NCBI GenBank assembly: GCA_041618535.1 | Contig: JBFKFP010000007.1 | Coordinates: 1-38,521 of the forward strand | Origin: SHLJ01 sp041618535 | Lineage (GTDB): Bacteria; Bacteroidota; Bacteroidia; Flavobacteriales; Flavobacteriaceae | Direction of reading: 5' to 3' | Length of the DNA stretch: 38,521 bases | Shown: positions 25,216-34,159 of the stretch, piece after piece | How the letters are laid out: every line of letters begins with the position of its first letter | Position numbering within the stretch: position 1 is the stretch's first letter | Notes under the pieces: model-generated | The model's database searches: none | The model's input: the letters and a program-made list of their open reading frames with translations, nothing else | What the model was told of the DNA's origin: nothing | Position numbers and translations under genes: made by a program

Positions 25216-26709
25216 TTATCGGTTTCTCCAGAAAAAAGGTGTCAGAAGAATAAGGACTGTAAAGAGCTCCAGACGCCCTATCAGCATCAGGAAGGCACAC
25301 CACCATTTCCCGATCGAAGGCATAGCATAAAAATTATTGACCGGTCCAAAGTCGCCCAGTGCCGGACCAACATTACCAAGGCTGGATGCCGCCACACCAA
25401 TGGCTGATTGAAAATCCAGACCGATTATTGAGAACCCGAGTGACCCGATTATAAAGGACAACATGTATAAAATGAAAAATCCCAGAATATTAAAAACTAT
25501 TCCTTCGTTTATTGTATGACCGTTATACCGTACAGGTAAAACTGCGTTGGGATGTAAGGTTCGTTTGAATTCAAGGAACCCGTTTCGTATCATGATAAGA
25601 TGCCTTACCACTTTTATGCCGCCTGAGGTACTGCCTGCAGATCCTCCTAGGAACATCAGGCCGAAAAAATACACCAGCAGAAAAGGAGTCCATGCTGTAA
25701 AATCGGCAGTGACGAATCCGGTTGTGGTAACCACCGCCAGCACCTGGAAAAGTGCGTGCCTTATAGCACTTTCACCTTCTCCCCATATCATTGGATGATC
25801 TACTGTAGTAGTAGATATATCTGCCCTGAAATATATGATCAATGCAGCTACAATCGTAAAAACGGCGATAAAACGCCAGTACCATTTAAATTCCTCATCC
25901 CTGATAATGCGCTGAATTTTACCTTTAAATACAAAATAACTCAACACGAAATTCATTCCTGCAAGGAACATGAATACCATAACGATGTACTGTATCAAAG
26001 GAGTGTCATTCCAATGGGCTATGCTGGCATTCTTAGTTGAAAAACCACCGGTAGAAACCGTACACATGGAATGGTTGATGGCATCAAAAAAGGACATTCC
26101 GGCCACACTCAGCAAAAGGGTCTCAGCTGCTGTATATCCCACGTAGATCAGCCAGAGGCGTTTGGCGGTATCCGTAATCCTCGGATGAAGTTTATCAGCA
26201 TTGGGCCCGGGGGCTTCAGCTGCGAATAGCTGCATCCCTCCAATCCCAAGCAGCGGCAAAATGGCCACAGCCAGGACAATGATACCCATCCCTCCTATCC
26301 AGTGGGTAAGACTTCTCCAGAACAGGATGCCATGAGGCATAGATTCGATATTATTCAGAATACTTGCCCCCGTGGTGGTGTATCCGGAAATGGTCTCGAA
26401 AAAGGCGTTGGTAAAACTTGGGATGGTATCTGTAAAGACATATGGCAGGGTTCCTGACAAGGCCATTATAAGCCAACCAAAGGTAACTACGAGATAGCCT
26501 TCCCGTTTATTCATCTCCTTTCTGTGATTGCGGGTATTTAGCATTAGGACAATTCCCACAGATATAACCGCCACACCTGCCAATGAAATGTCATCAGCCA
26601 CTCCGTCATTATAGATGTAGCTCATAAGTGCAGCAATGAGCATGAATCCTCCATTAAAACAAAGAAGAAGTCCTAGAAAATGAAGTATGATCTTAAAATT
26701 AAGTCGCAT
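25216..26709 (-). CDS. trkH: TrkH-family potassium uptake channel
   Basis: The membrane pore of the Trk/Ktr K+ uptake system, gated by the TrkA ring. The protein has 497 residues when started at the ATG at 26709 (MRLNFKIILH), one base after the trkA stop; the longer reading would overlap trkA by 89 bases and adds a non-hydrophobic leader. Four pore loops are visible: TTTGAS (from residue 111), STGGF (near 220), TTTGF (near 330) and SSLGNVGP (near 443), each with the filter glycine. About eight further helices surround them. Confidence 0.95.
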   Translation of the reverse strand: MRLNFKIILHFLGLLLCFNGGFMLIAALMSYIYNDGVADDISLAGVAVISVGIVLMLNTRNHRKEMNKREGYLVVTFGWLIMALSGTLPYVFTDTIPSFTNAFFETISGYTTTGASILNNIESMPHGILFWRSLTHWIGGMGIIVLAVAILPLLGIGGMQLFAAEAPGPNADKLHPRITDTAKRLWLIYVGYTAAETLLLSVAGMSFFDAINHSMCTVSTGGFSTKNASIAHWNDTPLIQYIVMVFMFLAGMNFVLSYFVFKGKIQRIIRDEEFKWYWRFIAVFTIVAALIIYFRADISTTTVDHPMIWGEGESAIRHALFQVLAVVTTTGFVTADFTAWTPFLLVYFFGLMFLGGSAGSTSGGIKVVRHLIMIRNGFLEFKRTLHPNAVLPVRYNGHTINEGIVFNILGFFILYMLSFIIGSLGFSIIGLDFQSAIGVAASSLGNVGPALGDFGPVNNFYAMPSIGKWWCAFLMLIGRLELFTVLILLTPFFWRNR

Positions 26710-26710
26710 A

Positions 26711-28060
26711 TCAGAAGAAAAAGCTCTCCACTTTCTTAATTGATTTACGCAAACTGCAAACAACGATCTTATCCCCGGCCTGTACAGCAAATTCGCCAAG
26801 GACGATCAATCCTTCACCATCACGCACAACACCTGCGATAATGGCTGATTTCGGAAAATTTAGGTCCTTGATTTTTTTTCCATTGATCTTGGAAGTGGGT
26901 TTTACATTGAACTCAAGAAGTTCAGCGTTCATGTTGCTCAGCTTGGTCATCGCAAGCACCTCACCCTTTCTTATATACCTGAAAATGTTGTTGGCAGCCA
27001 AGAGCTTCTTGTTTATCAGGGTATCGACGCCTATAGAATGTGAAAGCTCGAAATAATCGATATTTTCAACCAGGGCAATGGTTTTGTTAACCCCTTTTGA
27101 TTTTGCAACCAGACAGGACATGATATTGGTCTCTGAGTTCCCCGTGACCGAAATAAAGGCATCCATTTCAGATAATCCCTCTTCATCTAAAAGTTCTACA
27201 TTTCGCCCATCTCCATTGATGACCAGGCAGTTGTTCAGTCTATCGGCCAATTCAAATGCACGGTTCCTGTCCTTTTCTACAAGCTTTACCGAATATTTGG
27301 CAGCTGACAGGGCCTGGCATGTCTCTGCTCCTATTTTACCACCACCAAGGATCATTACTTTCTTAATATGGGTATTAACCTTACCGGTAAGCTTGCACAG
27401 TTCCTCGTCACCCCCCTTGGAAGTCATAAAGACCACATGGTCTCCCTCTTTAAGAATGGTATCCCCCCTCGGAATGATAGTGTAATGGGTTCCGTAGCGT
27501 TGTATCGCGATAGGAAGGAAGTGCACGTCCGGCAGGTATTCTGCTGCCTCTTTCACCGTTTTCCCTATCATTACCGCGCTCTTTGGAAGGTTTAGTCCAA
27601 GCATGGTCAGGGCACCTTCCTCGAATTGATAGGTGTCATTAAAGGCGGCCTGGTTAAGCAGCAGTTCTATCTCTGTAGCTGCCAGTGATTCTGGTGATAT
27701 CAATTCATCTATTCCCAGTGCGGTAAACCCAACCTCATCCTTGAAATCGATAAGTTCGGTATTACTAATCCTGGCTATGGTTTTTGCAGCACCCAGTTGT
27801 TTCGCAAGTACGCAGGTGGTAATGTTAGTCGTCTCGGAAGATGTTACGCCAATCACCAGGTCGGCCTGGTTAACACGGGCCTCCTTTAAAAGTGAAATCG
27901 AGGTCGCATCACCCTTTAGCACCTTAATATCTAAGTGATTATCGGCATATGTCAGGTTTTCACGTTTGGTATCTATTAATGTGATTTCCTGAGATTCGTA
28001 GGACAACAATTTTGCCAAATGAAAACCGACTTCTCCGGCCCCGGCAATGATTATCTTCAT
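26711..28060 (-). CDS. trkA: Trk system potassium uptake regulatory protein TrkA
   Basis: The cytoplasmic nucleotide-binding gating subunit for TrkH. I placed the start at 28060, MKIIIAGAGEVG, since this puts the first Rossmann strand at the N-terminus as in E. coli TrkA; the protein is then 449 residues. It has two RCK repeats, each with a NAD(H)-binding glycine motif: GAGEVG at 7-12 and GGGKIG near 230, each followed by a TrkA-C domain. VKGDAT-like and INGDGR segments are the acidic ends. It is co-transcribed with trkH. Confidence 0.95.
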   Translation of the reverse strand: MKIIIAGAGEVGFHLAKLLSYESQEITLIDTKRENLTYADNHLDIKVLKGDATSISLLKEARVNQADLVIGVTSSETTNITTCVLAKQLGAAKTIARISNTELIDFKDEVGFTALGIDELISPESLAATEIELLLNQAAFNDTYQFEEGALTMLGLNLPKSAVMIGKTVKEAAEYLPDVHFLPIAIQRYGTHYTIIPRGDTILKEGDHVVFMTSKGGDEELCKLTGKVNTHIKKVMILGGGKIGAETCQALSAAKYSVKLVEKDRNRAFELADRLNNCLVINGDGRNVELLDEEGLSEMDAFISVTGNSETNIMSCLVAKSKGVNKTIALVENIDYFELSHSIGVDTLINKKLLAANNIFRYIRKGEVLAMTKLSNMNAELLEFNVKPTSKINGKKIKDLNFPKSAIIAGVVRDGEGLIVLGEFAVQAGDKIVVCSLRKSIKKVESFFF

Positions 28061-28084
28061 GAAAATAGCATTATGAAAGACGTG

Positions 28085-28092
28085 CAAATATA
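28085..28092 (-). promoter_or_regulatory. putative -7 box for trkA-trkH
   Basis: On the minus strand TATATTTG matches TAnnTTTG, 25 bases before the chosen trkA start. It supports that start over the longer reading, whose ATG would be before the expected transcript 5' end or within a few bases of it. No good -33 element is visible. Confidence 0.45.
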
Positions 28093-28158
28093 CTCTAATT
28101 TTAGGGATTTGTTATTGAATTCCATTTCTTTGCAATCTTAATAGGTTGTATTGGAATC

Positions 28159-28887
28159 ATGTCTGAGACTATCAAACCATATAAGCACAGCAACGAGGGG
28201 AAGAAGCAACAGGTAACCACCATGTTCGACACAATTTCCCGTGAATATGACAGCCTGAACCGAGTGATCACGCTTGGTATCGATGTGAAATGGAGAAAAA
28301 AAGTGATAAATCTCGTTGCAGCCACTCATCCGAAAATTGTATTAGATGTTGCCACAGGAACCGGAGATCTGGCCATTTCACTGGTGGAGACCGGAGCTGA
28401 AAAGATAATTGGACTGGATTTAAGTGAGGGGATGCTTGAAGTGGGGCGTAGAAAGATCTTGAAAAAAGAATTGGATGAAAAGATTGAAATGGTCGTGGGT
28501 GATTCAGAAAAGCTGTCTTATGCGGACAATAGTTTCGATGCCATAACAGTGGCTTTCGGCATCAGAAATTTTGAAAACCTGGATAAGGGCCTGTCGGAAA
28601 TTCTGCGAGTACTTAAACCTAATGGTATATTTGTTATCCTTGAAACCTCGGTTCCTACCAAAACCCCTTTTCGCCAGGGATACTTCCTGTATACAAAGTA
28701 TATATTACCATTGATTGGAAGGATCTTCTCCAGGGATAAATCGGCCTATGCCTACCTGAGCGAATCGGCTTCAAATTTTCCATATGGTGAGGCACTTAAC
28801 AATATTTTGACTAAAATTGGGTTTATTAATGCGACAGCGTTGCCACAAACCTTTGGTTCGGCAACCATATATATAGCCTCAAAGTAA
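28159..28887 (+). CDS. ubiE: demethylmenaquinone methyltransferase
   Basis: The C-methyltransferase of the last step of menaquinone synthesis (MenG/UbiE). The protein has 242 residues. The family N-terminus VTTMFDTISREYDSLNRVITLGID is present, SAM motif I is DVATGTGDLA at about 65-74, then LDLSEGMLEVGRRK, and FDAITVAFGIRNFENLDKGL with the UbiE signature. YLSESASNFPYGEALNNIL near the C-terminus matches the second signature. In a flavobacterium menaquinone is the expected quinone, linking the product to Nqr. The porT gene follows after 1 base. Confidence 0.96.
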   Translation: MSETIKPYKHSNEGKKQQVTTMFDTISREYDSLNRVITLGIDVKWRKKVINLVAATHPKIVLDVATGTGDLAISLVETGAEKIIGLDLSEGMLEVGRRKILKKELDEKIEMVVGDSEKLSYADNSFDAITVAFGIRNFENLDKGLSEILRVLKPNGIFVILETSVPTKTPFRQGYFLYTKYILPLIGRIFSRDKSAYAYLSESASNFPYGEALNNILTKIGFINATALPQTFGSATIYIASK

Positions 28888-28888
28888 T

Positions 28889-29605
28889 ATGAATAAGCGT
28901 TTTGCCTTGTTTTTACTGCTTGTTATTTCGGTACAATTAACCGAGGCACAGCTGTTTAACAAAGAGAAGATTCAAAATAATCAAAACTTTGACAAAGCCC
29001 TTTTGTCATGGGGTTATTACCTGGGTTTTAACAATTATGATTTCAATTTTGATTATAATGAAAACCTTAAGGATATACAGGTTGAACGTTCTGTAGGTTT
29101 TAGTGTCGGGCTGATAGGCAATTTGCGGGTATCCAATCATATAGATGTTCGCCTAGAGCCCGGGCTGTTCATAACCAAACGTATTTTACGCTATCATCCC
29201 TCCTACTTCTCCGGCATGGAGTTCAACGATTCTGATCTGGAGCGGGAAGTAAGATCAACTTACATTCACCTCCCGCTTTTGTTAAAACTCTCAACGAAGA
29301 GGGTCAATAATATGAAGCCGTTCATAGTTGCAGGACTTTCAACGGCCCTGAATTTATCGAGCAACCAGGAAAACCCTGATGACAACAGCATAGGCGAGTT
29401 CCGTTCGAAAAAAAGTGTGGCATTTTATGAACTGGGATTCGGGATAGACCTCTACCTGTTCTGGTTTAAATTCACCCCATCTGTACGTGGTATTTTCGGG
29501 ATCAATGATGAGTTGATAAGGGATGCGGATCCGAACAGCCCATGGACCGGCAACGTAGCCAGCATGAAGACGAGGGGCTTATTTATAAACTTTACTTTCC
29601 AGTAG
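28889..29605 (+). CDS. porT: type IX secretion protein PorT (SprT)
   Basis: A 238-residue outer-membrane beta-barrel component required for T9SS and gliding in studied Bacteroidota. It has a signal peptide (1-20, ending TEAQ) and then alternating strands with LLSWGYYLGFNNYDFNFDYN, characteristic of PorT, and ends in an aromatic barrel terminus (INFTFQ). The position directly after ubiE is, from memory, a conserved arrangement in this group. It overlaps the convergent methyltransferase gene by 14 bases. Confidence 0.9.
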   Translation: MNKRFALFLLLVISVQLTEAQLFNKEKIQNNQNFDKALLSWGYYLGFNNYDFNFDYNENLKDIQVERSVGFSVGLIGNLRVSNHIDVRLEPGLFITKRILRYHPSYFSGMEFNDSDLEREVRSTYIHLPLLLKLSTKRVNNMKPFIVAGLSTALNLSSNQENPDDNSIGEFRSKKSVAFYELGFGIDLYLFWFKFTPSVRGIFGINDELIRDADPNSPWTGNVASMKTRGLFINFTFQ

Positions 29606-30326
29606 AGGTTCTTCGGAATTCACTCAGAACAATGGCAACGGCGTTGGCCACATTCAAACTTTCTGTTTGCTGGTGAACGCTGAATTGTGGAATGGTGATC
29701 GCTTTCTTGATCTTCCCTTTTAAGTTATCTGAGATCCCGTGAGCTTCATTTCCAAAGACGATAACCCCTGAGTCGGGTAATTCAGAATTATAGATAATCT
29801 CACCCTCCATAAAGGTTCCGTAAGACGGCTTTTCACTCTCACCAAGGAATGTTCCCAGCTCGGTGTAGGTTACATTAACCCTTGCAATGGAGCCCATTGT
29901 GGCCTGAACGACCTTGGGATTGTAGCAATCCACCGTATCAGGGCTGCAAACAAGGTCCTTCACGCCAAACCAGTCGCACAACCTGATGATCGTACCGAGA
30001 TTGCCCGGGTCACTTACAGAATCGAGGGCTATGATCAATCCTTCATGATCGATCGGTTTGGGATCGGGGATCTGAAAAAGCCCGAAAACCTTCTGTGGAG
30101 TACTAAGAAAGCTGATGCGCTTTAACTCCTTAGATGAGATTATTGTGCACAAGTGATCCGGAGCTGCAATTTCCATCGTAGTTAGATAGAGTCGGACAAG
30201 ATCGACTTCTGAATTGATGAGTTCTTGAACAGTTTTTATGCCCTCGGCCACAAACAGCTTATTAGAGAGCCGATACTTTTTGTGTTTTAAACTATTTATA
30301 AGCTTTAATTGGCTTTTACTTAACAT
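29592..30326 (-). CDS. TrmH/SpoU-family RNA 2'-O-methyltransferase
   Basis: A 244-residue SPOUT methyltransferase acting on rRNA or tRNA ribose. The N-terminal RNA-binding part contains KHKKYRLSNKLFVAEG, a typical SpoU-substrate-binding start. The three SpoU motifs are present: ALDSVSDPGNLGTIIR (motif 1), VIVFGNEAHGIS (motif 2) and ITIPQFSVHQQTESLNVANAVAI (motif 3), making the trefoil knot. The exact target nucleotide is not decided. It diverges from tamL. Confidence 0.92.
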   Translation of the reverse strand: MLSKSQLKLINSLKHKKYRLSNKLFVAEGIKTVQELINSEVDLVRLYLTTMEIAAPDHLCTIISSKELKRISFLSTPQKVFGLFQIPDPKPIDHEGLIIALDSVSDPGNLGTIIRLCDWFGVKDLVCSPDTVDCYNPKVVQATMGSIARVNVTYTELGTFLGESEKPSYGTFMEGEIIYNSELPDSGVIVFGNEAHGISDNLKGKIKKAITIPQFSVHQQTESLNVANAVAIVLSEFRRTSTGK

Positions 30327-30336
30327 TCAAATAATG

Positions 30337-30344
30337 TATTTTTG
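30337..30344 (+). promoter_or_regulatory. putative -7 box for tamL
   Basis: TATTTTTG matches TAnnTTTG, 48 bases before the TTG start of tamL; TTGG near 30310 is a possible -33 element. It lies in the 65-base divergent gap with the SpoU gene. Confidence 0.4.
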
Positions 30345-30391
30345 AGATTGAATCCGGCCGAATAATTGGGATCTAATTTATAATTCTGTAC

Positions 30392-32941
30392 TTGACATAC
30401 CCCGCCTTAAAAATATCATTAACCCTTGTCCTCATAGGTTTCCTTACGTCTTGCAATGTAGTTAAAAGAGTTGGAGAAAACCAGCATCTGCTGACGGACA
30501 CGGCCATTTTGGTAAATGACAAAAAGACCAACAGGGAAGAGATTAATAATTTGCTGTATCAACGACCCAATGCAAAGGTCCTCGGGTTTCCCCTGAGGCT
30601 TCATATCTATAACCTGGCCCGCCCCAAACGGGATTCCATCTTTGAGGCCTGGTTAGATAAGAAGCCTAAAAAACGGGCCAGGATGAATAAAATTTATTCG
30701 AGGAAACAGGTTAACCGACTAAAGGAATCGGCGCTTGGATTGAATAGCTGGCTAAGAACAACCGGTGAGAGGCCTACGATCATCGATTCTGTTAAAACCG
30801 CAAAATCCATGAAGAACCTGCGGGATTATTACTTTGTAAATGGCTGGTTTGACCGTGAAGTGTCCTATGAAATGGATACATTAGGAAGAAAAAGGGCCAG
30901 TTTGTCCTTCAATGTAAAAACAGGGAAACCCTACTTTATTGATGTCCTGAGCGTTAATATCGCTTCACCTGTAATCGATTCATTGTATAAGCTAAGTAAA
31001 AAAAAGTCTCTCATCAGGAAGGGCAAGCAATTCAGGGTTGCGGATTTCGAGGGAGAACGCGACCGTATTAATACCGATTTCAGGAACAAAGGTGTTTTCC
31101 ATTTCAGTGAGGATTATATCGAATTTGAAAATGATACCATTGGTAAGGGGAAAAAAGTAGATGTGGAATTGCAGATTAAAAATCGTATCATTCGAAACGA
31201 GGATTCCACTGCCCGGGTACCGTTCAAGATCTACACCATTCGGGACGTCAACATAATAACCGACGATGCCTTCGAATTCAGGGACCGGCCCTTTGCCGAT
31301 ACAACCACCTTTGGCAACTATAAACTATACAGCTATGACAGGCTTCGATATAAGCCCAAAGCGCTTACCGATGCCATTCTTATCAGCAAAGGAAAGATAT
31401 ACAGAGACGTTGACCGCACCTATACATTGCGCTATCTCAATGAATTGCAGACCTTCAAATATCCGAACATAGAATATATAGAAAACGAGGAGGACACCAC
31501 CCTGACGGCGAATATTTATTTGAGTCCGAGAAAGAAATTTGGCCTGGGCTTCGACTTTAATATCTCTCAAAGCAATATTCAAACCGTTGGGCTTTCATTT
31601 AGCACTTCTTTGCTTGCCCGAAATTTGTTCAGGGGAGCAGAAACACTCGAAATTTCCGCATTGGGATCAATAGGGGCTTCCAAGGACGGAAATGAGAGCG
31701 ACCAACAATTTTTCGATATTAACGAGATTGGTGGCAATATGAGATTGACGATCCCCCGGTTTTTCTTCCCATTGAATACCGAGAGGCTCATTCCGAAGTT
31801 TATGTCGCCGAGTACAAGAATATCGCTTGGGTTCACCAGCCAGGCTAACATCGGATTAGACAAACAGACGGTAAACGGCATACTCAATTATCGTTGGTAT
31901 CCTTCGGGAAATGTGACCAATGGGCTGGACCTTTTTAATGCACAATACGTTCGCAACCTGAACCCGGATAATTATTTCAGTGTATATCAAACCTCGTTCA
32001 ACCGCCTTGAGAATATTGCCTTAGATGTCTATAATACACCTGGGGAATTCATCGAAAACGTCAATGGAGAGGATCAGCTTATCCAGGGCAGGGCCGATGA
32101 TTTTATAAGCCTTGTTCTGGCTGATTCCGGTTTTGAAACTTCGAATCCTTCAGATTTCCAACAGGTAAGTAACATCAAAGAACGAAAAGAGCGACTTACG
32201 GAAAACAACCTTATCCTGGCTACAAACTTCAATTACACCAAGGATAAAAGATCGAATGTATTTGATGAAGACTTTTCTATTTTTCGATTCAAGATCGAGT
32301 TTGCAGGTAATTTGCTCTCAAGTTTCTCAAAATTGATCGGGGAGCAAAAAAACAGAGACGACAAATACGAATTGTTTAATGTGGCTTTTTCTCAATATGC
32401 GAAAACCGAATTCGATTATATCAAACACTGGGACCTTGGCCGCAAAAATGTAATCGCTATACGAAGCTTTTTCGGAATTGCCCTTCCATATGGTAATTCC
32501 ACCAGCATTCCGTTCGCCAAGAGTTTCTTTGCAGGAGGAACAAATGACAACAGGGCATGGACCGCATATAACCTCGGGCCAGGGAGTTCCGACAGCAATG
32601 ATGAATTCAATGAAGCAAATCTGAAAATCGCGCTTAGCATGGAATATCGTTTTAATCTCTTCGGAAGGCTAAATGGAGCGTTGTTCTTTGACTCTGGGAA
32701 CATATGGAATGTTCTTGATGATGTTGAGGAGGATGGTGCCACTTTCGAGGGGTTCTCTTCCCTGCGGGATATCGCTCTTGGAACAGGCTTCGGGCTTCGA
32801 TATGATTTTGGATTCTTCGTTCTGAGAGGTGATATCGGGTTTAAAACATACGATCCCTCCTTTCCCGTTGGAAACCGCTGGTTTAATGAATACAATTTCG
32901 CCAACGCAGTTTATAACATCGGTATAAACTATCCCTTCTGA
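30392..32941 (+). CDS. tamL: TamL, lipidated TamA/BamA-family outer-membrane assembly protein
   Basis: An 849-residue Omp85 protein. The N-terminus is a lipoprotein signal with Cys21 in LTSC, the Bacteroidota TamL arrangement in which the POTRA part is lipid-anchored. About residues 30-390 form POTRA-type repeats (FNVKTGKPYFIDVLSV, VPFKIYTIRDVNII, and YIENEEDTTLTANIYLSPRK). From about 395 onward follows the 16-strand barrel: KKFGLGFDFNISQSN, FFAGGTNDNRAWTAYNLGPG (the L6 loop region), GTGFGLRYDFGFFVLRGD and a C-terminal INYPF with Phe last. No ATG exists between the upstream in-frame stop (30374) and the cysteine, so the start is non-AUG; TTG at 30392 fits best. A tamB gene is not adjacent. 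Confidence 0.92.
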   Translation: MTYPALKISLTLVLIGFLTSCNVVKRVGENQHLLTDTAILVNDKKTNREEINNLLYQRPNAKVLGFPLRLHIYNLARPKRDSIFEAWLDKKPKKRARMNKIYSRKQVNRLKESALGLNSWLRTTGERPTIIDSVKTAKSMKNLRDYYFVNGWFDREVSYEMDTLGRKRASLSFNVKTGKPYFIDVLSVNIASPVIDSLYKLSKKKSLIRKGKQFRVADFEGERDRINTDFRNKGVFHFSEDYIEFENDTIGKGKKVDVELQIKNRIIRNEDSTARVPFKIYTIRDVNIITDDAFEFRDRPFADTTTFGNYKLYSYDRLRYKPKALTDAILISKGKIYRDVDRTYTLRYLNELQTFKYPNIEYIENEEDTTLTANIYLSPRKKFGLGFDFNISQSNIQTVGLSFSTSLLARNLFRGAETLEISALGSIGASKDGNESDQQFFDINEIGGNMRLTIPRFFFPLNTERLIPKFMSPSTRISLGFTSQANIGLDKQTVNGILNYRWYPSGNVTNGLDLFNAQYVRNLNPDNYFSVYQTSFNRLENIALDVYNTPGEFIENVNGEDQLIQGRADDFISLVLADSGFETSNPSDFQQVSNIKERKERLTENNLILATNFNYTKDKRSNVFDEDFSIFRFKIEFAGNLLSSFSKLIGEQKNRDDKYELFNVAFSQYAKTEFDYIKHWDLGRKNVIAIRSFFGIALPYGNSTSIPFAKSFFAGGTNDNRAWTAYNLGPGSSDSNDEFNEANLKIALSMEYRFNLFGRLNGALFFDSGNIWNVLDDVEEDGATFEGFSSLRDIALGTGFGLRYDFGFFVLRGDIGFKTYDPSFPVGNRWFNEYNFANAVYNIGINYPF

Positions 32942-32974
32942 TCAACTTTTCCATTCCTTACCAATTTTACCAGA

Positions 32975-33009
32975 TTTGGGGCTCTCATATATAAAAATGA
33001 CTATTTTTG
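32975..33009 (+). promoter_or_regulatory. putative promoter of fbaA
   Basis: TTTG at 32975-32978 and TATTTTTG at 33002-33009 (TAnnTTTG) are separated by 23 bases; the fbaA start is 34 bases downstream. It is the best matched -33/-7 pair in the window. Confidence 0.5.
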
Positions 33010-33043
33010 TAGCCTAATCCTAACTAAAAAATATCAATTTACA

Positions 33044-34111
33044 ATGAGTCATTCAATAAAACCGGGCGTCGCCACGGGCAGAGAAGTTCAGGAAATTTTC
33101 AAACTGGCGAAATCAAAAGGATTCGCATTACCAGCTGTTAACGTAGTGGGATCCAACAGTATAAACGGGGTATTGGAAACCGCTCGGGATCTTAATGCTC
33201 CTGTCATTATACAGTTTTCAAACGGAGGTGCCTGTTTTAATGCCGGAAAGGGATTGAGTAATGAAAATCAAAGGGCGGCCGTTGCAGGATCTATTGCCGG
33301 GGCTCATCATGTACATTTGTTAGCGGAAAAATATAATGTACCCGTAATTTTGCACACCGATCACTGCGCAAAGAAGCTGTTACCATGGATAGATGGCCTG
33401 CTGGATGCTGGTGAGGTCCACTACAAGCAAACAGGTAAGTCTTTATACTCTTCTCACATGATTGATTTAAGTGAAGAGCCTCTTGAAGAAAACATCGAAA
33501 TCTGTAAACGATACCTGGAGCGAATGAGCAAGATCGGGATGACTCTCGAAATTGAGCTCGGTATCACTGGCGGTGAGGAAGACGGTGTGGATAATACCGA
33601 TGTTGATGCCTCTAAACTTTACACCCAACCCGAAGAAGTAGCATATGCCTATGAGGAATTGAGCAAGGTAAGCGACCAGTTTACTGTAGCAGCGGCCTTC
33701 GGAAACGTTCATGGGGTCTACAAACCCGGGAACGTGAAGTTAACACCAAAAATTCTGAAGAACTCTCAGGAATATGTTACCCAAAAATATGGCGTTGGCC
33801 ATAATCATATCGATTTTGTCTTCCATGGAGGATCCGGTTCTTCGGTTGAAGAGATTCGGGAAGCAATAGGTTATGGTGTCATAAAAATGAATATCGATAC
33901 CGACATGCAATATGCCTTTATGACTGGTATTCGCGATTACTTCAAAACTCATGAAGCATATCTCCAGTCTCAAATCGGGAACCCGGAGGGCGACGATGTT
34001 CCGAACAAGAAATACTACGACCCCAGAAGGTGGTTAAGAGAGGCTGAAAATGCCTTTGTAGCAAGGTTGAAAAAGGCATTTGAGGACTTAAACAATGTCA
34101 ATACCTTATAA
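33044..34111 (+). CDS. fbaA: class II fructose-bisphosphate aldolase
   Basis: Zn-dependent aldolase splitting fructose 1,6-bisphosphate in glycolysis. The protein has 355 residues, the class IIA length. Asp106 and zinc ligand His107 lie in HTDHC; further zinc ligands are His223 in FGNVHG and His261 in DFVFHGGSGS. These match E. coli D109, H110, H226 and H264 at a constant offset of three. KMNIDTDMQYAF carries the substrate phosphate-binding Asn/Asp segment. The accD gene follows after 48 bases. Confidence 0.97.
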   Translation: MSHSIKPGVATGREVQEIFKLAKSKGFALPAVNVVGSNSINGVLETARDLNAPVIIQFSNGGACFNAGKGLSNENQRAAVAGSIAGAHHVHLLAEKYNVPVILHTDHCAKKLLPWIDGLLDAGEVHYKQTGKSLYSSHMIDLSEEPLEENIEICKRYLERMSKIGMTLEIELGITGGEEDGVDNTDVDASKLYTQPEEVAYAYEELSKVSDQFTVAAAFGNVHGVYKPGNVKLTPKILKNSQEYVTQKYGVGHNHIDFVFHGGSGSSVEEIREAIGYGVIKMNIDTDMQYAFMTGIRDYFKTHEAYLQSQIGNPEGDDVPNKKYYDPRRWLREAENAFVARLKKAFEDLNNVNTL

Positions 34112-34159
34112 TTATTTGTTATTTTTAATCTTGACTAACTAAACAACTACCAATATAGA

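Noticed and set aside
26710..26799. Longer TrkH start overlapping trkA by 89 bases
   Set aside because: The additional 30 residues have no membrane character and lie within the trkA coding sequence; the ATG at 26709 starts the first helix region one base after the trkA stop.
28061..28087. TrkA start nine codons upstream
   Set aside because: It would place nine residues before the first Rossmann strand and lies between the -7 box and the usual start; MKIIIAGAGEVG is the family start.
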